This document shows positions 1-8,988 of a stretch of 64,000 nt of DNA, one piece after another; within the stretch, counting starts at the first letter, position 1; each line of letters begins with the position of its first letter. Origin of the DNA: Bacteroidales bacterium. Lineage in GTDB: Bacteria > Bacteroidota > Bacteroidia > Bacteroidales > UBA932. The notes under the pieces are model-generated. The model was not told the DNA's origin. It did no database searches and was given only the letters and a program-made list of their open reading frames with translations. The stretch lies in the NCBI GenBank assembly GCA_029098505.1, contig JAQXOE010000011.1:62001-126000 (forward strand), in the 5' to 3' direction. The position numbers and the translations under genes are program-made.

Positions 1-135
1 TCCGCCCCAGCAGCATACAGTAGCTAGCCATATGAGCCTGACTATAACCGGATCAATTCCGAAATAGTTTGCTACTCCACCGCAGACACCTGCGAGCATT
101 TTGTCGTTTCTGCTTCTGTAAAGTTTCTTCTTCAT
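1..135 (-). CDS. PspC-domain membrane protein, N-terminal part (cut by window edge)
   Basis: The minus strand reads from an ATG at 133-135 to the window edge without a stop, giving 45 residues. They begin [20 protein letters not shown] and continue into [17 protein letters not shown] and a hydrophobic run. The [18 protein letters not shown] pattern is the start of a PspC (phage shock protein C) domain, a small inner-membrane domain. In Bacteroidota such genes usually occur in short operons with a PadR-type regulator, but what follows lies outside the window. A promoter box (168-175) and a palindrome (198-217) sit upstream. The stop is not visible, so the full length is unknown. Confidence 0.85.
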   Translation of the reverse strand, partial: MKKKLYRSRNDKMLAGVCGGVANYFGIDPVIVRLIWLATVCCWGG

Positions 136-167
136 AATAATTATAGTTGTTTATTTGTTTGTTTATG

Positions 168-175
168 CAAAGGTA
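168..175 (-). promoter_or_regulatory. Bacteroidetes -7 promoter box for pspC
   Basis: The minus strand reads TACCTTTG, an exact match to the Bacteroidetes -7 consensus TAnnTTTG. It lies 32 bases before the pspC ATG. No clear TTTG -33 element is present at the usual 19-21 base distance; a palindrome occupies that position instead. Confidence 0.6.
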
Positions 176-197
176 GAACAAATATTTTTACGAAATT

Positions 198-248
198 AAT
201 ACTGAAATATCAGTATTGTATTACGATTTCAAATATACTAATAAGTAT
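198..248. promoter_or_regulatory. Two palindromes, candidate operator
   Basis: Two perfect inverted repeats lie in the gene-free stretch between pspC and the next gene. The first is AATACTGA-AATA-TCAGTATT (198-217) and the second is ATACT-AATA-AGTAT (235-248). They share the half-sites ATACT/AGTAT. The first covers the expected -33 region of the pspC promoter, which suits a repressor or activator site. A PadR-type regulator is a plausible binder because such regulators often accompany PspC genes, but no regulator gene is visible here. Confidence 0.4.
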
Positions 249-295
249 TCTGATAATCAATAGAATAAATAGAATTTTTTGTAAATATTTTTCCC

Positions 296-303
296 TATTT
301 TTG
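296..303 (+). promoter_or_regulatory. -7 promoter box for the 338-1765 gene
   Basis: TATTTTTG matches TAnnTTTG and lies 34 bases before the ATG at 338. A TTTG at 278-281 is only 14 bases upstream, closer than the usual 19-21, so the -33 element is uncertain. Confidence 0.5.
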
Positions 304-337
304 CATTAAAGAGAGATATTTCAAATATTTTCGTAAT

Positions 338-1765
338 ATGGAAAGAAAACTTAGGCAAAGCATTTTCAGGGTATTGACCGATCTGGTGAAATCAGATGAC
401 CTTATTACAGCGGCCGAACTTGACGGCATTGACAAGTACGCCCGTCATTTCGGGCTAAGTTCAGCCGACAGGGCTTCTTCCTATAACATCACTCTGTCCG
501 AAGCCTTCCAATGCATTGCCATACAGGATAATAAAACAAAGAATGAAATCAGGGATGCTATGTCTGACATTGCTATTAGAGATAATGAGTGCTGCCGCAG
601 CGAAGCCATACTCCTTACCCTGATGGATTATATCTGCGATGGCGCTGAACTGCAGGTCATCTCGGCTCCTGCCCGGAACCGCTCACTTCTGAACCGGCAG
701 CTGGTCTACCTGGAGAACAAGGAAACTTCCCGCGGCTGTGATGAACTCGACAATGATTTTGATGAACTTAGCAATCTCGCCCGCATCGCGGGTCTCGAGC
801 TGATATATATCCCACATATTGCCAAGCATTTTAAAAATCACTCGAATCAGGAGGACCTCAGGCGGCTGATGTGCCTAATTTCACCGCAGTCAGACCCCAA
901 GGGAATTGACAATACTCTCGATGCCATAAAGGGAATGAGTTCCAAGTTCTTCTATGACAATGTGATACGCGGGAAGCTTGAATTGAATTTCAGCATTTCC
1001 TCCCCATCCTGGCTTTTTCGCATCCCTGACAGCAACATAGCCGGAATCCCTTATATTAATCTATTCTGTCTCAGTGTCGGAAAGAACATTAAAGCACAGC
1101 TTATGCAGCTGATAAACAGGCTTAATTCCCGTCAGGGTTCATACAGTGTAAAGGTAAATGACGGTTGGGGACGTGAGAGCAGCTTTATGTACAGTGGTTT
1201 CTACAAGGCCCTTTTTGATTTGATGTCAGTCAGGAAAATAGACAAGTGGGACATTCTCATCCGTTTGTATGGAGACGGTACCGAACCTTTCCGCTATGTT
1301 GATGAGAATGGCAGGATTAAAAAATGTGTTATGACAATAAAGCGAGGAATAGAAGAATACCCCTTGCCACTGACTGCCAGGGATGCCGCCTTCTATCTTC
1401 TGCTCTGTTGTGCCTCCGCAGCATCCGAAGATTCGGGTATTGATTTTTACGACGATAGTCTGAAGGAAATCACCCAAAGACGCTATGCACAGCTTTTCAG
1501 GGCCCTTAGCCGCCGCAGTGAGGAACCTCTGGTCTGGGATCCGGTTTTCAGGGTCCCGATGCGCAGCCGCATAAGGAGCGCCATCAATGCCAGTCCTATT
1601 GCCAATCAATCTTCCCTTCAGGCAATCTATGAGCCGGAGGAAATCAGGAGGGGCGTACTGAGGGTGGGCGTTGAGCCGGAAAGAATACTAATCGATGGGC
1701 TCAACGGCACCATACCCCTTAAGGAATCATCGCTGTACAGGATGTATTTGAAACCTTTAATGTAA
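338..1765 (+). CDS. Conserved hypothetical protein with TerB-like N-terminal region
   Basis: This is a 475-residue protein with no signal peptide or membrane segment, so probably cytoplasmic. Residues about 5-100 are mostly helical, with acidic stretches of the type seen in tellurite-resistance TerB-like domains (LVKSDDLITAAELDGIDKYA early, then DNECCRSEAILLTLMDYICD). The remainder (about 130-475) has no motif I recognise; the C-terminus has alternating hydrophobic residues and an Arg-rich segment. No enzyme signature is visible. It has its own promoter box at 296-303, and hrpB follows 76 bases later behind a separate promoter box. The TerB assignment is a weak resemblance; the function is unknown. 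Confidence 0.6.
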   Translation: MERKLRQSIFRVLTDLVKSDDLITAAELDGIDKYARHFGLSSADRASSYNITLSEAFQCIAIQDNKTKNEIRDAMSDIAIRDNECCRSEAILLTLMDYICDGAELQVISAPARNRSLLNRQLVYLENKETSRGCDELDNDFDELSNLARIAGLELIYIPHIAKHFKNHSNQEDLRRLMCLISPQSDPKGIDNTLDAIKGMSSKFFYDNVIRGKLELNFSISSPSWLFRIPDSNIAGIPYINLFCLSVGKNIKAQLMQLINRLNSRQGSYSVKVNDGWGRESSFMYSGFYKALFDLMSVRKIDKWDILIRLYGDGTEPFRYVDENGRIKKCVMTIKRGIEEYPLPLTARDAAFYLLLCCASAASEDSGIDFYDDSLKEITQRRYAQLFRALSRRSEEPLVWDPVFRVPMRSRIRSAINASPIANQSSLQAIYEPEEIRRGVLRVGVEPERILIDGLNGTIPLKESSLYRMYLKPLM

Positions 1766-1788
1766 TTCAATAATTGCGTTAAGATTGT

Positions 1789-1796
1789 TAACTTTG
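1789..1796 (+). promoter_or_regulatory. -7 promoter box for hrpB
   Basis: TAACTTTG matches TAnnTTTG. Transcription would start around 1803, which leaves essentially no leader before the upstream TTG at 1806 but about 40 bases before the ATG at 1842. It therefore helps decide the hrpB start. Confidence 0.5.
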
Positions 1797-1841
1797 TATT
1801 AGGTTTTGTGTTCTGAGCATTTTGACTGTAGAGAATTAGAA

Positions 1842-4355
1842 ATGAGTCTTCGGGGTATCATTAAAGAATCATATTTGACGACTTTCCCAGCTGCATCAAT
1901 TGCAGATGCGGTCAATGAAAGCCTTGAGCGCAATCCCCGTCTCGTCGTTACAGCGCCTCCCGGTGCTGGTAAATCGACCTTGCTGCCTATATCCCTGCTT
2001 GACCTGGCTGTTGGAGGGAAAATCCTGATGCTTGAGCCACGTAGAATAGCAGCCAGACAGATAGCAGAGCGTATGGCCTATCTGATGAATGAGGAAGTCG
2101 GAGCCACTATTGGCTATAGGATACGTTTCGAAAACAGGGTATCTTCACGTACGAGGATAGAGGTCTTGACAGAAGGAATACTTTCCCGGATGATGGTGGA
2201 TGACCCTGCATTGGAGGGCGTGTCCGTACTGATCTTCGACGAATTCCACGAACGCAGCCTGATCAGCGACAGTGCATTGGCAATGGCGCTTGAGACCCAG
2301 AAGCTTCTCAGGCCCGAACTTCGTATAGTCATTATGTCCGCGACCATCGATGCGGATGCAATATGCAAGGCAATTGACGCTCCGCTGGTTTCCTGCGAGG
2401 GGCGCTTGTTTCCTGTCGAAACTGAACATTGCGAGGAAATCAGGGATTTCTCCTCCTGTGCGGAACTGACTTCACGGGTCATCAGAGCAGCTCATAGGGA
2501 CAATAAGGGAGACATACTCGCCTTCCTTCCGGGCGAGGCCGAAATCAGGCGCTGTGCTGAATTGTTGACAGGCTTGTCCGCTGACACTGAGATACTTCCC
2601 CTATATGGAATGCAGCCTCCAGAAGAGCAGCGGAAAGCAATTTCTCCTGTAAAGAATTCAGGAAGACGCATCGTGCTCGCTACGCCCATAGCCGAGACTT
2701 CGCTCACTATTGAGGGAATCAATATAGTGGTCGATTCAGGCTTGTATCGGAAGATGGTATTTGACCAGCAGAGCGGACTCAGCCATATGGAAACCTTCAG
2801 GGTCAGTATGGATATGGCTGACCAGCGCAGGGGCAGGGCCGGAAGGACTGGCCCCGGAGTCTGCTACAGACTCTGGAGTACAGCCACACAACAGAGAATG
2901 GCATTGACAAGAACTCCTGAAATAGAAGATGCCGACCTCGTTCCTATGGTTCTTGACCTCGCCGCCTGGGGTACGAAAGCCTCCGCCCTCGAATGGATCA
3001 CTCCTCCTTCGGAAGCCCGCATCGCCCAAGCCGAGAAACTGCTTTCCTCACTCGGGGCAATCGATGCCAAAGGCATTACCCCGCACGGAAGGCGCATTGC
3101 ATCACTCCCTTGCCATCCCCGCATCGCGCAGATGCTTGTAAAGTCGGAATCTGCTGATATGAAGGCACTTGCGACGGATGTTGCGGCTTTGCTCGAGGAT
3201 AGGGACTTGATGCCTGAGGCGGGCTGCGACATCAGCATTCGCATAGATGAATTGCGCAGGAGAAGAGAGACGGGAAGGCTGGAACGCGGATGGCAGAGGG
3301 TAGATATGAACGCTGGGCAATATCGCCGTATGATGCATCTGACCCGCGATGACGGGCCTTGTGACAGCTATGCGGCAGGAGCCTTGATTGCCGGAGCCTT
3401 CCCTGAAAGAGTCGCCAAAGCCCATCCGGACGGTTGCGGCAGATTCGTGCTGGCGGGCGGTGACATTGCACTTATCGACAGCAGTGATACGATGGAAGCC
3501 TGTACTTGGATGGCTGTGGCCAATGTCAATAGCCGCAGGGATGCCCCGGGCCGCATTTTTCTGGCTGCACCGCTGGATCCGGAAGATGTGCCCGAACTGA
3601 TGCAGAACAGGGACAAACTCGCCTGGGATAGCAGAAAAGGGGCGGTGACAATGTCAAGGGAGAAAAACATTGGCTGCCTGAACGTCAGCTCCGTATCGTT
3701 GCAAAATGTTGACCGTGAAAAAATTGCAGGAATAATATGCGATGCCGTGAAAAGAGAGGGAACGAGGATACTTGACTTTTCCGATTCCGTGCTGCAGCTT
3801 CAGAGAAGACTGGAGGCCGTGTCCGAGTGGCATCCCGAAGCCGGGCTTCCTGCAACTGATACGGAAAGCCTGCTTGCCGGTTGCGCGAACTGGCTTCCGT
3901 TGTATCTGGGCAATGCCACTACAGCTGAGGAACTCAGGAAGATAGACCTTTATTCTGCCATCTGGGCAATGCTAGATTACACCCAGCAGACGCTTGTCGA
4001 CAGGCTGGCCCCTTCATATATAGCCGTACCTACCGGAAGCCGCATCCGGCTCGACTACAGGACCGGACAGGAACTGCCCGTGTTGAGAGTCAGGCTCCAG
4101 GAATGTTTCGGAATGCTGGATACTCCGCGTGTCGATGATGGGAAAAGGCCCGTGCTGATGGAATTGCTCTCTCCGGGCTTCAAGCCTGTACAATTGACCT
4201 CTGACCTGAGAAGCTTCTGGAACGGAACTTATTTCGAAGTCCGAAAGGAACTCAGAAGGCGCTATCCCAAGCATTCCTGGCCTGACAATCCTCTCGAAGC
4301 GAAGGCTGTGAGAGGGGTGGAAAAAAGAAAATCTGAACCATTAATACCACAATAA
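1842..4355 (+). CDS. hrpB: ATP-dependent helicase HrpB (DEAH-type)
   Basis: This is an 837-residue cytoplasmic superfamily 2 helicase. The Walker A motif is APPGAGKST near residue 38, followed by LEPRRIAARQ (motif Ia), the DEFH box (motif II), MSATID (motif III), and the QRRGRAGRTGPG motif VI. The C-terminal segment has the WNGTYFEVRKELRRRYPKH signature of the HrpB C-terminal domain, which separates it from HrpA. Length suits the family (about 800-850). The frame is open back to a TTG at 1806, but the ATG at 1842 fits the promoter box at 1789-1796 better. A GH3 gene begins one base after the stop, so the two are probably cotranscribed. The cellular role of HrpB in this phylum is unclear. Confidence 0.93.
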   Translation: MSLRGIIKESYLTTFPAASIADAVNESLERNPRLVVTAPPGAGKSTLLPISLLDLAVGGKILMLEPRRIAARQIAERMAYLMNEEVGATIGYRIRFENRVSSRTRIEVLTEGILSRMMVDDPALEGVSVLIFDEFHERSLISDSALAMALETQKLLRPELRIVIMSATIDADAICKAIDAPLVSCEGRLFPVETEHCEEIRDFSSCAELTSRVIRAAHRDNKGDILAFLPGEAEIRRCAELLTGLSADTEILPLYGMQPPEEQRKAISPVKNSGRRIVLATPIAETSLTIEGINIVVDSGLYRKMVFDQQSGLSHMETFRVSMDMADQRRGRAGRTGPGVCYRLWSTATQQRMALTRTPEIEDADLVPMVLDLAAWGTKASALEWITPPSEARIAQAEKLLSSLGAIDAKGITPHGRRIASLPCHPRIAQMLVKSESADMKALATDVAALLEDRDLMPEAGCDISIRIDELRRRRETGRLERGWQRVDMNAGQYRRMMHLTRDDGPCDSYAAGALIAGAFPERVAKAHPDGCGRFVLAGGDIALIDSSDTMEACTWMAVANVNSRRDAPGRIFLAAPLDPEDVPELMQNRDKLAWDSRKGAVTMSREKNIGCLNVSSVSLQNVDREKIAGIICDAVKREGTRILDFSDSVLQLQRRLEAVSEWHPEAGLPATDTESLLAGCANWLPLYLGNATTAEELRKIDLYSAIWAMLDYTQQTLVDRLAPSYIAVPTGSRIRLDYRTGQELPVLRVRLQECFGMLDTPRVDDGKRPVLMELLSPGFKPVQLTSDLRSFWNGTYFEVRKELRRRYPKHSWPDNPLEAKAVRGVEKRKSEPLIPQ

Positions 4356-4356
4356 T

Positions 4357-6663
4357 ATGAAAATCAATCATTTGAAAATCAGTTTGTTATCCCTTGCCTG
4401 TCTGCTGTTGTCAGGCTGTGGACAGAAGAGTGAAATGGACAAGTTCATTGATTCGCTTATGTCAGAGATGACGCTCGAGCAGAAAATCGGTCAGCTGAAT
4501 CTCCATTCAGCCGGAGGCTTTGTCTCCGCTCTGCGCGTGACGGAGGATGATGAGAATGTTCAGCTTCTCAGAAAGGGAGAGCTCGGCGGAATCTACGGAA
4601 CAGGCAATGTTGAGGCTATGACCGAGTATCAGAAGATAGCCCTCGAGTCCGGCGCCGGCATTCCTCTTATCTTCGGTATGGATGTCATCCACGGTCATCA
4701 GACTACCTTCCCCATTCCTCTTGGAATCTCCACTTCCTGGAATCTGGACTTGATCGAGAAGAGTGCCAGGATTGCTGCAAAGGAGGCGTCAGCCTGCGGT
4801 ATCAATTGGGTCTTCTCACCTATGGTGGACATCTGCCGTGATGCGAGATGGGGCCGCATTGCCGAGGGCAGCGGCGAAGACCCTTATCTTGGCGGTGAGA
4901 TTGCCAAGGCTATGGTTTACGGATATCAGGGCCGCGACGACGAATTCGCCGTGGATGAGGTGATGACCTGTGTGAAGCACTACGCCCTGTATGGAGGCGC
5001 AGAAGCAGGAAGGGATTACAATTCAGTCTTTCTTTCGCGCCAGGAGGCCCTCAACGGCTATATGAGGCCTTATGCCGAGGCTGCAAAGGCAGGTGCCGGC
5101 AGTTATATGTCTTCCTTCAATGAATTCGAGGGCATACCTGCATCTGCCAACAAGTATCTCCTTACAGATCTTCTCCGTGACAGTTTCGGCTTTGACGGTT
5201 TCGTCGTATCTGACGCTACTGCCGTGGTCGAAATGGTTGCGCACGGTCTCGGAGACCTTCAGGAGGTTTCAGCCCGTGCTCTCCAGGCAGGTCTGGATAT
5301 GGATATGAACTCTGACGGCTTTGTCGGAACACTCCGCAAGTCACTTGATGAAGGCAGGGTGAGCGAGGCCGACATTGACCGCGCCTGTAGAAGAATACTT
5401 GAGGCAAAATACAAGCTCGGACTCTTCGACGATCCATTCAGATATCTTGACCCTTCTCGCCAGGCTGAGCAGAATTGGACCGAAGAGAACAGGGCTTTTG
5501 CCAGAGAGTTTGCACGCGAGTGCCAGGTTCTTCTGAAGAATGACAATTCCGTTCTGCCTCTCGACCGCAATGCCAGAGTGGCCGTTATAGGTCCTTTCGC
5601 TGACGCCGCTTCAGAAATGGCAGGCTGCTGGGCCTCCTCAAACCACAGCAATGAGTTCGTGACCATCTACGAAGGCATTTCCGAGGCGTCTGCCGCCAAG
5701 GTGACGAAGGCTGAAGGGAGCTGGATTTTCAACGATCCGGAAATGGAGGAAAGCATAAAATACGGCTTGATGAAGATTTTCGCACCGAATATGAGTTTTG
5801 GAAAGGTTCACGAGACCCCGAAGAACGTCCTTTTGGCTGAGGCAGTTGCCAAGGCTGCTGCCAGCGATGTGATTGTTGCCTGCGTGGGTGAGCTGAACAA
5901 TATGAGCGGTGAAGGTGCGTCGCGTACCGAGCTGACCATCCCTGACGCCCAGAGGGAGCTGCTTATGGCATTGAAGAAAACCGGAAAGCCTGTCGTGCTC
6001 GTTCTGACCACAGGCCGTCCTCTCGTGCTCGACTGGGAGAGCGAGAATATGGACGCGATACTCGTCTCCTGGGCCTCTGGAGCTGAAGCAGGCCACGCAA
6101 TCGCCGATGTCCTCTACGGAGAAGTGAGCCCGAGCGCGAAGCTGACAACCTCATTTCCAAGGTCTGTAGGACAGGAGCCTCTGTATTACAACCACAAGAA
6201 TACAGGACGCCCTCATCCTGACTACGAGCCGTACAGAAAGTTCACCAGCTGCTATACGGATGAGCTCAACGGACCTCTCTTCCCTTTCGGTTTCGGACTT
6301 TCATACACCAGCTTCGAATATGGCCCAGTGACCTTGTCAAAAGATGAAATGAGCCACGACGGCGAAATTGTTGCCAGCGTAGAGGTCGCCAACACGGGCA
6401 ATTTTGACGCGAAGGAGACGGTTCAGCTTTATATCCACGATGTCTACTCGACTTCCACAAGACCGGCCAAGGAACTCAGGGGTTTCGAGAAGATCAGCCT
6501 GAAGGCAGGCGAAAAGAAGACAGTTGAGTTCAGAATCAACGCCGAGACTCTCAGCTACTACAACCATTCACTAGAATGGGTTTGCGAGACCGGGGACTAT
6601 GAGATTATGATAGGACCTGATTCTGAGAGACTTGAGAAGGCTGTCCTGACCGTCGTGGACTAA
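4357..6663 (+). CDS. bglX: Beta-glucosidase, GH3 family lipoprotein (BglX-like)
   Basis: This is a 768-residue exo-acting glycoside hydrolase. The N-terminus has a lipoprotein signal ending LLLSGC, so the enzyme is probably membrane-anchored in the periplasm or on the surface. The GH3 N-terminal barrel includes GMDVIHGHQTTFPIPLG, DARWGRIAEGSGEDPYLG and KHYALYGGAEAGRDYN. The catalytic nucleophile is predicted at Asp286 in VVSDATAV, where many relatives have SDW. The alpha/beta C-terminal domain (about 390-620) and a fibronectin III-like end (FGLSYTSFEY onward) are complete. It follows hrpB by one base and overlaps the convergent aldehyde dehydrogenase by 4 bases. The likely substrates are beta-linked gluco-oligosaccharides; the exact linkage cannot be read from sequence. 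Confidence 0.93.
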   Translation: MKINHLKISLLSLACLLLSGCGQKSEMDKFIDSLMSEMTLEQKIGQLNLHSAGGFVSALRVTEDDENVQLLRKGELGGIYGTGNVEAMTEYQKIALESGAGIPLIFGMDVIHGHQTTFPIPLGISTSWNLDLIEKSARIAAKEASACGINWVFSPMVDICRDARWGRIAEGSGEDPYLGGEIAKAMVYGYQGRDDEFAVDEVMTCVKHYALYGGAEAGRDYNSVFLSRQEALNGYMRPYAEAAKAGAGSYMSSFNEFEGIPASANKYLLTDLLRDSFGFDGFVVSDATAVVEMVAHGLGDLQEVSARALQAGLDMDMNSDGFVGTLRKSLDEGRVSEADIDRACRRILEAKYKLGLFDDPFRYLDPSRQAEQNWTEENRAFAREFARECQVLLKNDNSVLPLDRNARVAVIGPFADAASEMAGCWASSNHSNEFVTIYEGISEASAAKVTKAEGSWIFNDPEMEESIKYGLMKIFAPNMSFGKVHETPKNVLLAEAVAKAAASDVIVACVGELNNMSGEGASRTELTIPDAQRELLMALKKTGKPVVLVLTTGRPLVLDWESENMDAILVSWASGAEAGHAIADVLYGEVSPSAKLTTSFPRSVGQEPLYYNHKNTGRPHPDYEPYRKFTSCYTDELNGPLFPFGFGLSYTSFEYGPVTLSKDEMSHDGEIVASVEVANTGNFDAKETVQLYIHDVYSTSTRPAKELRGFEKISLKAGEKKTVEFRINAETLSYYNHSLEWVCETGDYEIMIGPDSERLEKAVLTVVD

Positions 6664-8060
6664 AGTATGTGCTTTATCAGCTTGAAGGTTCTGTAAGGCA
6701 TATACCTGAAAGGCAGGTCGAAAAGTGTTGGGGCTGCCACCACCGCCCTTCTGTGCGTAAAGGCTTCGAAGCTGAGCACGCCGTGGTAGCTGCCCATTCC
6801 GGAATTGCCCACGCCACCGAAAGGAAGATTGCCATTGGCAATATGCATAATGGTGTCGTTGATGCAGCTTCCGCCAGATGAGCAGCGCCTGAGCAGCTCC
6901 CAACCCTTTTTCTCGTTTCCGAAATAATAGAGGGCGAGAGGCTTCTCACGTGAATTGACGTACTCGCGCACCTTGTCTTCGAAACTGCTTCCATTGTCAT
7001 CGAGAGTGATAAGCGGGAATACCGGCCCGAAAATCTCCTCGTTGAGAACGGAAGCGTTTTCGTTCATTCCTTCAATAAGTGTCGGCTCGATGTAGCGCTC
7101 CTGCGCGTCGCAATGTCCTCCGCAGAGTACCCTTCCCTCGCCGATATAGGAACTGACTCTCTCGAATGCACGGTCATTGACCATACGGACAAAGTGTTTG
7201 TCCTGCTGCACGTTCTCGCCGTGGAGTTTCGCGATGCAGTTCGAGAATTCCTTCACGAAGCTGTCCTTCACCGCACTGTGAATGAGTATGTAGTCCGGTG
7301 CGATACAAGTCTGGCCGGCATTGATGGTTTTGCCCCAGGCACAGCGCATCGCAGCGAGCTTGATATCCGCTTCTTTGGCGATGATACAGGGGCTCTTTCC
7401 TCCGAGTTCAAGCACGAGGGGAACAAGGTTCCTGGCCGCAGCAGCGGCCACGTTCTTCGCAAGGGCCGGACTGCCGGTGAAGAATATTAGGTCGAATTTC
7501 TGGTCGAAGAGATGCTTGTTCACTTCCCTGTTGCCCTGAACTACAGCAATATAATCTTCGCTGAAGCGGCTCCTGACCATTTTCTCGATTACGGATGAAA
7601 CGGTCGGGACATAGGGCGAAGGCTTTAGAATCGCCGTACATCCGGCGGCTATGGCTCCTACAAGAGGGTTGAGCAGCAACTGGACGGGATAGTTCCAAGG
7701 GGATACGATGAGCGCACATCCAAGGGGCTCCTTCATTACATAACTTCTTGAGCCGAAGATGGTTATGGGACTTTTACGCCTTTCTCGGCGGGCCCAGCGC
7801 GCTACGTGTCCCATCGCTTCCCTGATTTCTCCCTTGACCAGTGAGGTTTCGGTAAGTGTGGCTTCTTCGTATGACTTGTGCAGATCTGTCCAAAGCGCAT
7901 CCGTGAGTTCTTTGTCGTATTCCTCCATTGCTTCGAGCAATGCCCTCAGCTGGCGCTTCCTGAACGCGATGTCCAGGGTAGCTCCGCTCTGAAAAAATTT
8001 CTTCTGTGAAGCAAGTATTGCGTCTATGCGTTCAACGGGTGTGTTTGTGATCTGTACCAT
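6660..8060 (-). CDS. Aldehyde dehydrogenase, class 3 (ALDH3-like)
   Basis: This is a 466-residue NAD(P)-dependent aldehyde dehydrogenase oxidising aldehydes to acids. Motifs include SPWNYPVQLLLNPLVGAIAAG, ILKPSPYVP (cofactor Lys), FFTGSPALAKNV, the general base Glu in LELGGKSP and the catalytic Cys252 in NAGQTCIAPDY. The length (about 460) and lack of the longer N-terminus of classes 1 and 2 point to class 3, which acts on long-chain or aromatic aldehydes. The start codon shares a base with the stop of the upstream SDR gene, so the pair is translationally coupled. An alcohol-to-aldehyde-to-acid sequence by the two enzymes is an inference from this coupling. Confidence 0.93.
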   Translation of the reverse strand: MVQITNTPVERIDAILASQKKFFQSGATLDIAFRKRQLRALLEAMEEYDKELTDALWTDLHKSYEEATLTETSLVKGEIREAMGHVARWARRERRKSPITIFGSRSYVMKEPLGCALIVSPWNYPVQLLLNPLVGAIAAGCTAILKPSPYVPTVSSVIEKMVRSRFSEDYIAVVQGNREVNKHLFDQKFDLIFFTGSPALAKNVAAAAARNLVPLVLELGGKSPCIIAKEADIKLAAMRCAWGKTINAGQTCIAPDYILIHSAVKDSFVKEFSNCIAKLHGENVQQDKHFVRMVNDRAFERVSSYIGEGRVLCGGHCDAQERYIEPTLIEGMNENASVLNEEIFGPVFPLITLDDNGSSFEDKVREYVNSREKPLALYYFGNEKKGWELLRRCSSGGSCINDTIMHIANGNLPFGGVGNSGMGSYHGVLSFEAFTHRRAVVAAPTLFDLPFRYMPYRTFKLIKHIL

Positions 8061-8869
8061 TATTTCTGCCTTCCTTTGAAATGATCCATTACGTGGTAAA
8101 TTCCAAAGACTTCACCGAAAATGAAATCCAACCACTTGGCCGGCAATATTCCCTGCATCAATCTGGCGAAGTGGAAGGAGAAAGGAATGCCCTTGAAGAT
8201 TTTTCCCTTCTCAACTGCCCGTATAATCTTTGCTGAAGTCTTTTCCGGGTCCAAGATAGGGAAAAACTTTGATTCAATGCCATCGAACATACCGGTATTG
8301 ATGAAATACGGTGCAATTGTAGTCATCTGAACCTTGCTCTTTTTCATCTGAAGCTCAATTCTCACCGAGTCGCTCCAGGCGATTGCACCCCACTTGCTTG
8401 CGGCGTAGATGCTCATTTTCGGCAATGAAAGCAAACCTGCTGCAGAAGCGATGGTCACTATCTGTCCGCTGTCACGCGCAATCATATCCTTGATTGCCAC
8501 CATTCCTACATACATCGGTGCAATGGTGTTGATGCTGATGGTCCTCTGAACCTCTTCCGGGGTGTTTTCGTCGAAGGTCCTGTTGCTGGTCACTATGCCG
8601 GCGCACTGTATGATGATGTCCACCTGTCCCAGGTCCGCGCAGGTGGAGTCATATGCTTCCTTTACATTGTCATATGATGACACATCCACTCTGTATGTCC
8701 TGACTGTTCCGAGCTTGGAATGGTTCGCGTGTGTGTCTGCCAGATTGGCTTCATTGATGTCCCAGATGGCTAAGGCCTTCGCCCCTTTTTCGAGCGCAAT
8801 CCGGCCCATTATCCTTCCTATACCTGAAGCACCTCCAGTGATAAGAACTACTTTGTCTTTAATTTTCAT
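8060..8869 (-). CDS. Short-chain dehydrogenase/reductase
   Basis: This is a 269-residue classical SDR. The nucleotide-binding motif is TGGASGIG (residues about 11-18), followed by CAG (the NNAG position), a catalytic Ser in IASAAG and YAASK (Tyr and Lys). The C-terminal part resembles the membrane-associated retinol or hydroxysteroid dehydrogenase branch, with a hydrophobic helical tail. It is coupled to the aldehyde dehydrogenase by a one-base stop/start overlap. A candidate promoter lies at 8898-8929, so the pair can be expressed separately from the queuosine operon upstream. The substrate is not identifiable. Confidence 0.88.
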   Translation of the reverse strand: MKIKDKVVLITGGASGIGRIMGRIALEKGAKALAIWDINEANLADTHANHSKLGTVRTYRVDVSSYDNVKEAYDSTCADLGQVDIIIQCAGIVTSNRTFDENTPEEVQRTISINTIAPMYVGMVAIKDMIARDSGQIVTIASAAGLLSLPKMSIYAASKWGAIAWSDSVRIELQMKKSKVQMTTIAPYFINTGMFDGIESKFFPILDPEKTSAKIIRAVEKGKIFKGIPFSFHFARLMQGILPAKWLDFIFGEVFGIYHVMDHFKGRQK

Positions 8870-8891
8870 TTCTAACGCACAATAAAAATAA

Positions 8892-8914
8892 CCGCGGCGA
8901 AATTAGCGCCACGG
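8892..8914 (-). terminator. GC-rich hairpin, probable terminator of the queuosine operon
   Basis: On the minus strand CCGTGGCG-CTAATTT-CGCCGCGG forms an 8-bp stem with one G-U pair, followed by the T-rich TTATTTTTATTG. It lies 75 bases beyond the queF stop and before the SDR gene, so it would end the queuosine transcript. Its loop overlaps the -7-like box of the next promoter. Confidence 0.55.
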
Positions 8915-8929
8915 CATTTTTTGTTCAAA
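8898..8929 (-). promoter_or_regulatory. Candidate promoter for the SDR-ALDH operon
   Basis: The minus strand reads TTTG (8926-8929), a 20-base spacer, then TAATTTCG (8898-8905), one base off the TAnnTTTG consensus. Transcription would begin near 8891, some 20 bases before the SDR start codon. Confidence 0.45.
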
Positions 8930-8988
8930 CTTTTGTGGTAAACCGAAGGATATAGTGGTGAAATCCGGGTGTTTGTGACAGACGGAAC

